Source: Flavobacteriales bacterium (lineage in GTDB: Bacteria; Bacteroidota; Bacteroidia; Flavobacteriales; Crocinitomicaceae). Taken from it: DNA of 6,050 bases. The translations under genes and the position numbers were made by a program. Positions within the stretch are counted from its first letter, which is position 1. Every line of letters starts with the position of its first letter. Positions 1 through 6,050 of the stretch are shown here, one piece after another. The DNA is taken from assembly GCA_947375085.1 (NCBI GenBank), contig CANCEQ010000189.1, positions 1 through 6,050 on the forward strand, given 5' to 3'. The notes under the pieces are model-generated. The model was not told where the DNA came from, made no database searches, and was given only the letters and a program-made list of their open reading frames with translations.

Positions 1-840
1 TAAAAATCGTGTTTCATCTGTCGAAGTATAAGGACGAATCGATGTTGCTGATTTTTTAACATTTGTAACTTCAGCTGTTTTTCCAAATGCAAATCCTGAC
101 CAAAAATTCAAACCTTGTCCAATTTGCACTTGATAATCACCTAGAGCTAGTGATTTTAAATATTTCCCTCCTTTATAAAAAGCATGAAATGAATAAAAAT
201 CAAATCCTTGCTTTTCAGCACCTTTAAAAAACTGCTCTCCAGGATCTTTATCTGCTGTAATCCCAACACTCACATTTGTTCTGTAGGAATATCGAAAGCG
301 TGAATAATAATGATTTTTATTGCCAAAGTAATACGAATTGCTCTTCATTTTAATTGAATCAGGCACATCTGCATTTCCATTTTTCGTTTGTGGAATCGTT
401 TGTAATCTGAAATAAGTTTCATATGTTCCTTTTTTCAGTGCTTCTTTCATTCCAATATGGACTTGATCTAATTTTTCTTCAATTTTTACAAAAAGAAGAA
501 TTAATTGAATCATTTGTAAATCCCAATATTTCAAACTTTGAAGTTCGTAGATAGAAATAAATTTTCCATTTAATTGTCGATGTACTATTAAATCACGAAT
601 TTGAATCTCATTCAACAATCCTAAGCTTTCTAATTCTTCTTCACTCGCAAAATTTAAATTCAATGGATGTTCTAAAAAATAATTTAACTGATCCATTACA
701 GTTGTTAAATCAATTTCTTCATTTTCGTTTGTCTCTGCAATAAACTCAATTCGTTGCTGAATAATTTCGCTTTTTTCCTGTGAAAACGAAAAAGTACAGA
801 TGAATAAAGAAAATAAGATTAGGTAGTGACGAAAATTCAT
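1..840 (-). CDS. Secreted helix-hairpin-helix protein with outer-membrane-barrel-like region (3' end beyond the window)
   Basis: The frame is open from the ATG at 840 to the window edge, giving 280 codons with no stop; the C-terminus is missing. Residues 1-21 form a signal peptide (MNFRHYL, hydrophobic core, FSFSQ). Residues about 60-115 resemble a ComEA-type helix-hairpin-helix pair: LNLNFASEEELESLG, then R88, G92-K-F94 and E99-L100, in the usual spacing. The hairpin glycines are poorly kept (GLLNE instead of GIG), so DNA binding is not assured. From about residue 140 the sequence becomes short alternating aromatic/polar strands, for example LALGDYQVQIGQGLNFW (231-247), typical of outer-membrane barrels. 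I know this architecture as a large (roughly 700-residue) Bacteroidota family annotated only as helix-hairpin-helix protein. The start overlaps the stop of the upstream PorV-like gene (TAATG), so the two are probably translated together. The role is unknown; DNA uptake is an inference from the HhH region and the nearby comEC. Confidence 0.85.
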   Translation of the reverse strand, partial: MNFRHYLILFSLFICTFSFSQEKSEIIQQRIEFIAETNENEEIDLTTVMDQLNYFLEHPLNLNFASEEELESLGLLNEIQIRDLIVHRQLNGKFISIYELQSLKYWDLQMIQLILLFVKIEEKLDQVHIGMKEALKKGTYETYFRLQTIPQTKNGNADVPDSIKMKSNSYYFGNKNHYYSRFRYSYRTNVSVGITADKDPGEQFFKGAEKQGFDFYSFHAFYKGGKYLKSLALGDYQVQIGQGLNFWSGFAFGKTAEVTNVKKSATSIRPYTSTDETRFL

Positions 841-1661
841 TATTTTTCTTTTTCAAATTTATAAGTCAAAGAAATATGTGGTGACCAACCTATCAATTGA
901 TGATAAGAACTTCCTAAATCCAATTGAATAATTTTAAATCGATAACCAAATCCAAAGGCTAATTCAACAGGTTGAGTAGCTATTCCTCCTCTAAAGAAAA
1001 ATTTCTTAATTGGCTGATATTCAACCGCACCTTTTAAACGTAATTTATAATATATATTCTTTTCTGTTTCGATTAAAAACAATACTTTTTGTGACAAATG
1101 ATAAGCAAACCCCATTCTAACCAAAGTGGTCATTCTTTCATTTTGAAATGAAGCCAATCTCGTTCTTCCTAAATTAAAAACACTCGCTCCAAATTTGAAC
1201 TTATCAGTTATATCTGCATATATTCCTGCTTCAGCAGTAGCAGAATTTTTAGAACCATAATTAGAACCAAATTGAAGTCCTTGATAATTCATTTGAACTC
1301 CAAGTGATAATTTATCAACTAACTTCAAACTATAACCAATTCCTATTCGCTCAGATTTAAGTGCATCCAAACCAAATAATTGAGCACCAAAAGATACAAC
1401 ACCCTTTTTCATTGGTTGCAAATAAACAACTCCTTGACTTTGAAAATCTTTTAATAAATATTTAGTTGAATAACTGACTCCTATCTCAGCTTTTTTAATC
1501 AATCCGAGCGCTCCTGGATTATGATGATACGCCCAACCATCGACTAATCCAACGGATGCGTTGACTAATGAATTGGATCGAGCACCTACATAGGAATAAC
1601 CTTGTGCAATACAACTACAATAAATAATTTGAAAAAAAATGATGGTGGCAATTCGGTTCAT
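840..1661 (-). CDS. PorV/PorQ-like outer-membrane beta-barrel protein
   Basis: This is a 273-residue protein with a signal peptide (about residues 1-20, ending CIAQ). The mature N-terminus carries the signature of the PorV/PorQ (UPF0164-like) family: GARSNSLVNASVGLVDGW at 26-43 followed by HHNPGALG at 46-53, corresponding to the usual 'GAR...G.A.V...D......NPAGL'. The rest is a series of amphipathic strands such as VVSFGAQLFGL and AEAGIYADI, ending in an aromatic-containing strand (HISLTYKF). It should therefore sit in the outer membrane. Family relatives include FadL-like barrels and the type IX secretion shuttle PorV; the exact role here cannot be read from sequence. The lipobox is poor, so lipoprotein status is unlikely. 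The ATG at 1661 places the signal peptide at the very N-terminus. It is the first gene of a two-gene unit with the HhH protein and is divergent from comEC. Confidence 0.8.
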   Translation of the reverse strand: MNRIATIIFFQIIYCSCIAQGYSYVGARSNSLVNASVGLVDGWAYHHNPGALGLIKKAEIGVSYSTKYLLKDFQSQGVVYLQPMKKGVVSFGAQLFGLDALKSERIGIGYSLKLVDKLSLGVQMNYQGLQFGSNYGSKNSATAEAGIYADITDKFKFGASVFNLGRTRLASFQNERMTTLVRMGFAYHLSQKVLFLIETEKNIYYKLRLKGAVEYQPIKKFFFRGGIATQPVELAFGFGYRFKIIQLDLGSSYHQLIGWSPHISLTYKFEKEK

Positions 1662-1672
1662 GAGGCAAAATT

Positions 1673-1701
1673 AAAAATTATTTCTATTTTTAAACTGTCA
1701 A
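1673..1701 (-). promoter_or_regulatory. Candidate Bacteroidota-type promoter for the PorV-like/HhH operon
   Basis: Read on the minus strand, TTGACA (1701-1696) is followed by TAATTTTT (1680-1673), with 18 bases between the TTG and the second box. This is one mismatch from the Bacteroidota TTG / TAnnTTTG pattern. The transcript would begin only a few bases before the ATG at 1661, giving a very short leader. The region is extremely AT-rich, so a chance match is possible. Confidence 0.3.
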
Positions 1702-1721
1702 CCAATTAAAAAACAATTACC

Positions 1722-3692
1722 ATTAAATTAAATTTTCATACAACTCCATTTATTTCAATCTGTTCATCACTTGGGCTAGGTATACTTCTTGGATTTAATT
1801 ATCTATCTATAAATCAATCGCTAGCGCTTTGTTTATTCTCAATATTCTTTACTATTATCGGTTTTTATCTGCGGAATAAAATTCCATTAGCTCCCTTATT
1901 TTCATTAATTCTTTTATTTACATCTTTTGGTAGCATTCTGATAAATGAAAGAAATCATTCATCTTTACAACTTAATTTCGAGAAAAATTATCAAGAAAAT
2001 GATTCATACATTGCTAAAATTACAAACTGTGATAATTCCCAAAAAGAATGGTCAAAAGTCTTAATTCATGTTTCTGCCATAAAACATAATAATAAAATTA
2101 TACTCGTTGATGAATCCGCTGTTTTATTCATTCAAGCGAAAGATGTAAAGTTAACTATCGGTGATGAAATTAGCTTGAACAGTCCTTTAACTAGAATTAA
2201 AAACAAAGGAAATCCTGGTGAATTTGATTCAGAATATTTTTGGAAAAGTAAAGGTATTACTAAAATAGGTTTTGTTCCGAATAAAGCATTTATCAAACTT
2301 GGAAACTCTATTTCTTGGATAGATAAATGGACACTTAATTCAAGAAACTATTTAGGAGGAATATTAAATCAACATTTTAAGGGACAAGAATTAGCACTTG
2401 TTCAAGCACTTATTTTAGGTGATAGAAGTTATTTAGATTATGAAACAACATCCGCTTTTGGTAATTCTGGAGCAATGCATGTTCTAGCTGTTTCAGGATT
2501 ACACATTGGAATAATTCTACAAATGATACTTTACCTTCTAAAAGGGTTTTCAAAACTTATTTCAAAAAAACAAGCTTTGATTATTGCATTAATCATCATT
2601 TGGGTATATACCTTTATTTCAGGATTATCCGCATCAGTCTTGCGTTCAACTTTTATGTTTTCAGTATTAGCCGTCTCTCAACTTTCAGGGAAAACCTATA
2701 ATCAATCTAACGGCTTATTTTTTACTGGCTTTATACTTTTGGTACTTAATCCTTTTTTCTTATTTGACATTGGCTTTCAACTCTCATTTTTAGCCATGGT
2801 GGGCATCTTTTGGTTTTATCAACCAATTTCTAAAATTTGGTTCATCAAAAATAAATGGCTTCGAAAAGTTTGGGAAGGCACTGCCGTTGGATTAGCTGCA
2901 CAAATAACAACCGTTCCATTAACACTTTATTACTTCCATCAATTTCCCAATTATTTCATACTCACAAACATCGGATTAATGTTAAGTACAGGTTTAATTT
3001 TAGGACTTGGGATGTTTATTTTTGCATTTCATTGGATAAAATACATCGGTAAATTTGCAGTTTTATTGCTTCTAATCGTACTTATTTTCACTTTACAATT
3101 TGTATCCTTTATAGATCAACTTCCTGGTTCAACAGCTACAGGGTTCACTTTAAATTGGACAATAGTAATTATTTCTTTTTGTCTAATAATTAGTTTTCAT
3201 CTTTTTAAATCCTATTCATCAACTTTAAAAATTGGACTTTTCATCATTACTATTTTAGTATGTTCGTTTGTAATTCATGACCGTTACTTAAATCTCAAAA
3301 AAAATGAAGTTTGCTTTTTTAACCATTCAAAATTGACATTTACATTAAAAAAAGAAAACAATATCTATTGCTTTTATGATGGAGACTCAACTGATTTAAA
3401 AAAGATTGATTTCTTGACTAAATCGTACCAAAAATTATATCCAGGAAAAATTCAGTATTGTTCTATAAAAAACAGAGACTGGAATTTAAATTCAAAAAAT
3501 TTAGAATTATCCATCAAAAAATTAAAACAGGGTCGATTGATTTCTCTCAATAACACTTCTTACTATGTGAAAAGATATGAAAATGATTCTACAAACAACT
3601 TAAATTCAAAGGTGATTTTAATGCCTTGGTTGAAAAAAGAAAATCGATATGAATACGCTTTAAATAAAGGTGGAATTCAAATTCCTTATTAA
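1722..3692 (+). CDS. comEC: ComEC/Rec2-family DNA uptake channel, apparent ATT start
   Basis: ComEC forms the inner-membrane channel that takes single-stranded DNA into the cytoplasm during transformation. From the ATT at 1722 the protein is 656 residues. Residues 10-28, 34-50 and 56-74 are membrane segments. The soluble DUF4131 domain follows (about 95-185, including GDEISL and NPGEFDSEYF). The polytopic Competence domain follows, with hallmark motifs MHVLAVSGLHIG (252-263), SGLSASVLRSTFMF (300-313) and DIGFQLSFLA (349-358). A soluble tail of about 135 residues ends the protein; it lacks the HxHxDH metallo-beta-lactamase motif, as is common in Bacteroidota. Start choice: the frame opens after TAA at 1707-1709 and has no ATG, GTG or TTG until TTG at 2175 (codon 152), which would cut DUF4131 in half. 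ATT at 1722 gives a family-like N-terminus (M)KLNFHTTPF after an A-rich leader; ATT at 1716 is a second option. No Shine-Dalgarno is seen. It is divergent from the PorV-like gene and convergent with the DUF1826-like gene. Confidence 0.93.
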   Translation: MKLNFHTTPFISICSSLGLGILLGFNYLSINQSLALCLFSIFFTIIGFYLRNKIPLAPLFSLILLFTSFGSILINERNHSSLQLNFEKNYQENDSYIAKITNCDNSQKEWSKVLIHVSAIKHNNKIILVDESAVLFIQAKDVKLTIGDEISLNSPLTRIKNKGNPGEFDSEYFWKSKGITKIGFVPNKAFIKLGNSISWIDKWTLNSRNYLGGILNQHFKGQELALVQALILGDRSYLDYETTSAFGNSGAMHVLAVSGLHIGIILQMILYLLKGFSKLISKKQALIIALIIIWVYTFISGLSASVLRSTFMFSVLAVSQLSGKTYNQSNGLFFTGFILLVLNPFFLFDIGFQLSFLAMVGIFWFYQPISKIWFIKNKWLRKVWEGTAVGLAAQITTVPLTLYYFHQFPNYFILTNIGLMLSTGLILGLGMFIFAFHWIKYIGKFAVLLLLIVLIFTLQFVSFIDQLPGSTATGFTLNWTIVIISFCLIISFHLFKSYSSTLKIGLFIITILVCSFVIHDRYLNLKKNEVCFFNHSKLTFTLKKENNIYCFYDGDSTDLKKIDFLTKSYQKLYPGKIQYCSIKNRDWNLNSKNLELSIKKLKQGRLISLNNTSYYVKRYENDSTNNLNSKVILMPWLKKENRYEYALNKGGIQIPY

Positions 3693-3693
3693 T

Positions 3694-3733
3694 AACCTCA
3701 GTTCGATTTAACAGATCAATAATAATCGAGGTT
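3694..3733. terminator. Weak inverted repeat at the convergent junction, possible bidirectional terminator
   Basis: AACCTC at 3694-3699 is complementary to GAGGTT at 3728-3733. An alternative fold pairs TCGATT (3703-3708) with AATCGA (3724-3729), stacked on AACC/GGTT with a five-base bulge. The repeat lies between the stop of comEC and the last codons of the opposing gene, where a shared terminator is expected. There is no clean U-tract on either side, so the call is weak. Confidence 0.25.
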
Positions 3734-4406
3734 CTCCATCCTTTTCTTTCGGTGCTCGATGAAGACAAGGTAATACTGGACTGTCAGGATAATCGATTGC
3801 CAACTTCCACATTTCTCCAACTCCTAAACTAATTGAATTTGCATTTGGTAAAGCTTGATAATGAAGGTCAAAGAAATTTTCAATTAAAAAAGCTTCAAAA
3901 CCCTCATCATCACCACCGTAAAGTTTTTTTAGTTCGAAGCGAACTTCTGGAATCAGTATTTTTTGTATCGCCTGTGAATTTGGAATAATTTCACTTGTTG
4001 CTCCAAAATACGTACAAAGAAAAGTTGCAGACGGAATTGTTGCCCTATCTACGTGATAGGAATATACATCAGTAGAAATAAATGGAAATTCATCATCACG
4101 ATCATATTGCTTTATTACATTTAATAAAGGAGATGCTCCATGTGATTCCAAAATTTCAAAATCTTTTATAAGAATATTTCTTGCTAGTTGACCTTGTTCA
4201 CTTAATTGAAGTCCACAGAGAGTTTTAATCGTAATTTCAGTAATATTATCTTTTAAATCTATTTTATCTATTATTTCGGAAAAATCACCAATCAATTCTC
4301 TATCCCAACACATTGCATTGATATTTCCTTGAAATGGTATGGCAAGTAAATCATTAAAATTACTAACATTTTGAACTTGATTTTTACTATTTTGCATGCT
4401 TTTCAT
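3708..4406 (-). CDS. DUF1826-like protein with HxD...H...R pattern
   Basis: This is a 232-residue cytoplasmic protein with no signal peptide or membrane segment. The centre, YHVDRATIPSATFLCTYFG (117-135) followed by TSEIIPN, and the end, LHRAPKEKDGEPRLLL (215-230), recall the DUF1826 family ('HVDRVP.RL..TY.G.GTEWLP' and 'VHRSP...RLLL'). The N-terminal INAMCWDREL (29-38) also fits. H118, D120, H216 and R227 have the order and rough spacing of the metal and co-substrate ligands of Fe(II)/2-oxoglutarate oxygenases; that fold is my inference, and the similarity is recalled rather than searched. The substrate is unknown. The ATG at 4406 was taken as the start; Met4 at 4397 is an alternative, and neither has a Shine-Dalgarno. 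It lies 25 bases downstream of hipA on the same strand and could be cotranscribed with hipBA. Confidence 0.72.
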   Translation of the reverse strand: MKSMQNSKNQVQNVSNFNDLLAIPFQGNINAMCWDRELIGDFSEIIDKIDLKDNITEITIKTLCGLQLSEQGQLARNILIKDFEILESHGASPLLNVIKQYDRDDEFPFISTDVYSYHVDRATIPSATFLCTYFGATSEIIPNSQAIQKILIPEVRFELKKLYGGDDEGFEAFLIENFFDLHYQALPNANSISLGVGEMWKLAIDYPDSPVLPCLHRAPKEKDGEPRLLLIC

Positions 4407-4431
4407 AATTGTAAATTCAAGTAATAGAACG

Positions 4432-5718
4432 TTATTTTATTTTATACGGAATAGTTTTTAACTTTCCTGAAATATAATCAATCGTCTTTTGTGAGATATT
4501 TAAATCTTGAGCGATTTTACTCCAATTAAGAAAACTTTGATTGATTTCATTAATTATTTTTTTTGGATTTTTTATAGAATATTCATTTGCTAAATGAAGA
4601 ATATCATCAAGCGTAACATCTTGATTTTTACCATTTATCGATAGAAAATGAGGCGTAATTCTATTGAAATTTTCATTATAACTAAATGTTAAATCATATG
4701 CTGGAGATAAATTCCAAATACCATTTTCTTTCATATTGAATCCAAAATTTTTAGTATGGTCATCAACATTCCTACCTATCACATTAAAAACCATCACTTT
4801 AAACAACTGTTCTTTTGAAGTGTAATCTAAATTTATTTTATTTAAAATCGTAAATATTTGCTCGTATGAATAAGTATTTGGTAATTTGAAATTCATACCC
4901 GTAAAAGCATGTAAAGTTTGAGTATGAATTTTACCTCCATTAACACGATCAAACCTTTTAGTCATAAAGTAATAATCATTTTCAAATTCCTTTAAAACTG
5001 AATCCATCATGATAATATTTGACTCTCTTGCCATGAGGTAATAAGCATATTCAATCTTTCCTCTTTCTTTATCGGATTCTAGACCTATATCTCTATTGAA
5101 CTTTAAAATCCAACTTTCTTGGTTCTTGAGCGGTAAGTTATCACCTCTATAAATGTCACCGGTATTATTATCAATATTTATTAGCACTTTTGGCTGAGCA
5201 CCTCCAGGAGATGTTCCTACATGAAAGAGATTAGCCATATCATCAACATTTGCAACTGGTACATTATTTAAAAGTGATGTTGACAGTTCGTTCAGTTTTT
5301 TTAAATTTAATATTTGACTACTCGACAGTTCATGTTTAGCGGGTTTAAATTCTAGTGCTCCCACTCCTCTATTACCAATGTATGCTAATTTTTCTATCGG
5401 AGTTAGATCTCTATAATTTCGACCTTCTTTTTCGAGATATTTTGAAAATAATTCCGTCCCAAATTTATCTGGCAATGAATCCGATATGAAAAGAGGTAGC
5501 CCTTTATTAGTATCAAACAACACACTACTTTCGCTACTGTATTCAGACGTATGAATTGACGATATTATTTTTTTTGAGGTAGGATTAATTAAAGGTGATA
5601 ATTGAATTCCTGTTCGAATAAAACTATCTGCATATTCAAAAGTACTTGTTTTCTTTGTTTCATTCCAAACAAGAACCCCAACAAGTTTCCCCCATACAAT
5701 TACTTCTAATAGTTTCAT
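4432..5718 (-). CDS. hipA: HipA-family Ser/Thr kinase, toxin of a type II toxin-antitoxin system
   Basis: The length of 428 residues is close to E. coli HipA (440), so this is a full-length single-chain toxin rather than a split HipST type. The N-terminal subdomain (about 1-110) contains GKLVGVLVW and LPLFISDSLPDKFG. The kinase core follows: the P-loop-like VGTSPGGAQPK (167-177), the ATP-contacting lysine in WILKF (K206), the catalytic loop RNVDDHTKNFGF (316-327, D319 and N324 as the likely catalytic base and Mg ligand), and the DFG-like SPAYDL (338-343, D342). S170 aligns with the autophosphorylated Ser150 of E. coli HipA. Nothing essential appears missing. HipA kinases phosphorylate translation targets such as glutamyl-tRNA synthetase and induce dormancy; the target here is unknown. 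The start overlaps the hipB stop (ATGA) and has a strong ribosome binding site, so translation is coupled to the antitoxin. Confidence 0.97.
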   Translation of the reverse strand: MKLLEVIVWGKLVGVLVWNETKKTSTFEYADSFIRTGIQLSPLINPTSKKIISSIHTSEYSSESSVLFDTNKGLPLFISDSLPDKFGTELFSKYLEKEGRNYRDLTPIEKLAYIGNRGVGALEFKPAKHELSSSQILNLKKLNELSTSLLNNVPVANVDDMANLFHVGTSPGGAQPKVLINIDNNTGDIYRGDNLPLKNQESWILKFNRDIGLESDKERGKIEYAYYLMARESNIIMMDSVLKEFENDYYFMTKRFDRVNGGKIHTQTLHAFTGMNFKLPNTYSYEQIFTILNKINLDYTSKEQLFKVMVFNVIGRNVDDHTKNFGFNMKENGIWNLSPAYDLTFSYNENFNRITPHFLSINGKNQDVTLDDILHLANEYSIKNPKKIINEINQSFLNWSKIAQDLNISQKTIDYISGKLKTIPYKIK

Positions 5719-6029
5719 TTTTTATATCCTCCTCTTACTTTTTTCTTTTTTTCTTTTTCATAAATTTCCATAGGAGTTAATTCATACTCTTCCATTTTAA
5801 AAAAGAATTCAAATTCATCCAAAAACTCAAGTGTTCTAGAAATTGAAATAAGCGAGGCTATCGAAAAATTTCGACCTTTTTCAATTCCAGCAATTGAACT
5901 TCTACTCATTCCTGTTTTTAAAGCTAACTCAGTTTGTGATAATCCAGCAGCAATTCTTAATGAGCTAATTTTTTTACCCCATTTTCGAATTAACTCTTTG
6001 TCAGAATAACTGTAGTATATATTTCCCAT
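5715..6029 (-). CDS. hipB: HipB-like XRE-family HTH antitoxin
   Basis: From the ATG at 6029 the protein has 104 residues, near the size of HipB antitoxins. Residues about 17-72 form a five-helix XRE/Cro DNA-binding domain: helix 2 is SQTELALKTG (31-40) and the recognition helix SRSSIAGIEKGR (42-53). The tail is acidic, then lysine-rich (TPMEIYEKEKKKK), as in many Bacteroidota HipB homologues. It should bind its own operator and HipA, repressing the operon and neutralising the kinase. A TTG two codons upstream (6035) would add two residues; ATG at 6029 is preferred because it is a standard codon and the TTG overlaps a candidate promoter box. The gene ends in TGA overlapping the hipA ATG. It is complete; the operator probably lies mostly beyond the right edge. 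Confidence 0.93.
   Translation of the reverse strand: MGNIYYSYSDKELIRKWGKKISSLRIAAGLSQTELALKTGMSRSSIAGIEKGRNFSIASLISISRTLEFLDEFEFFFKMEEYELTPMEIYEKEKKKKVRGGYKK
5728..5733 (-). promoter_or_regulatory. Strong Shine-Dalgarno for hipA
   Basis: On the minus strand AGGAGG (within AGAGGAGGATAT) lies nine bases before the hipA ATG at 5718, inside the last codons of hipB, where it encodes Arg-Gly-Gly. It is the only clear Shine-Dalgarno before a gene in this window and supports ATG 5718 as the hipA start. In Bacteroidota the anti-Shine-Dalgarno is usually held back from mRNA, so whether the site works as in other phyla is open. Confidence 0.6.
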
Positions 6030-6032
6030 ATT

Positions 6033-6040
6033 CAAATGTA
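6033..6040 (-). promoter_or_regulatory. Candidate -7 box (TAnnTTTG) of the hipBA promoter
   Basis: On the minus strand TACATTTG is an exact match to the Bacteroidota -7 consensus TAnnTTTG and ends three bases before the ATG of hipB. Transcription would then begin at or within a base or two of the start codon. The matching -33 TTTG element would lie outside the window, so only half the promoter can be judged. Confidence 0.4.
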
Positions 6041-6050
6041 TTACAAATAG

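Noticed and set aside
1602..1631. TTG (1602-1604) plus TAATTTG (1625-1631) as a comEC promoter
   Set aside because: The second box has one base too few between TA and TTTG, it lies within the opposing gene, and the match is no better than expected in such AT-rich sequence.
1639..1674. Eleven-codon plus-strand frame (ATG ATG GTG ... TAA) upstream of comEC, considered as a leader peptide or as a frameshifted comEC start
   Set aside because: It is antisense to the PorV-like signal peptide, ends well before the comEC frame opens at 1710, and has no leader-peptide or attenuator features.
2175..2177. TTG as the start of comEC
   Set aside because: It falls inside the DUF4131 domain; about 150 upstream codons in the same frame are clearly comEC-like, including three membrane segments.
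2855..3052. 65-codon open frame on the plus strand inside comEC
   Set aside because: It lies wholly within the strongly supported comEC frame, its product has no recognisable pattern, and it has no start context.
6033..6035. TTG as the start of hipB
   Set aside because: It adds only two residues, overlaps the candidate -7 box, and a normal ATG follows at 6029.
1..6050. CRISPR array, tRNA/rRNA genes, transposase or phage genes, long direct repeats
   Set aside because: None could be recognised on reading either strand; nearly the whole window is explained by the six genes.

Overview
The window looks like a chromosomal stretch from a low-GC member of the Bacteroidota, most likely the Flavobacteriia. 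The composition is strongly AT-rich by eye. Starts mostly follow A-rich leaders rather than Shine-Dalgarno sites. Two exported outer-membrane-type proteins of a Bacteroidota style are present, the ComEC lacks the metallo-beta-lactamase tail as is usual in this phylum, and candidate TTG / TAnnTTTG promoter boxes occur. No tRNA, rRNA, CRISPR array, insertion sequence or phage gene was seen.

Left third (1-1661, minus strand): two coupled genes. A PorV/PorQ-like outer-membrane beta-barrel gene (840-1661) is followed, with a one-base TAATG overlap, by the first 280 codons of a secreted helix-hairpin-helix protein. That protein continues as outer-membrane-barrel-like sequence and runs off the left edge.

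Middle (1662-3692): a short divergent intergenic region, then comEC on the plus strand. The reading frame is intact and carries the whole N-terminal DUF4131 domain, but no ATG, GTG or TTG lies in frame before codon 152. The best N-terminus begins at an ATT codon at 1722, which gives 656 residues, a normal length for the family. ComEC is the inner-membrane channel for single-stranded DNA in natural transformation. A divergent neighbour with a ComEA-like HhH region suggests, as inference, that the left half is a DNA-uptake locus.

Right half (3708-6029, minus strand): a complete hipB-hipA toxin-antitoxin module (HTH antitoxin, then a full-length HipA Ser/Thr kinase with all recognisable catalytic residues), joined by an ATGA overlap. 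It is followed 25 bases downstream by a DUF1826-like protein with an HxD...H...R pattern. This group is convergent with comEC across a 15-base gap that carries a weak inverted repeat.

The main points for a second look are the ATT start of comEC, the HhH-plus-barrel / PorV-like / ComEC divergon, a strong Shine-Dalgarno before hipA in an otherwise SD-poor window, a possible leaderless hipB, and the DUF1826-like gene trailing hipBA.
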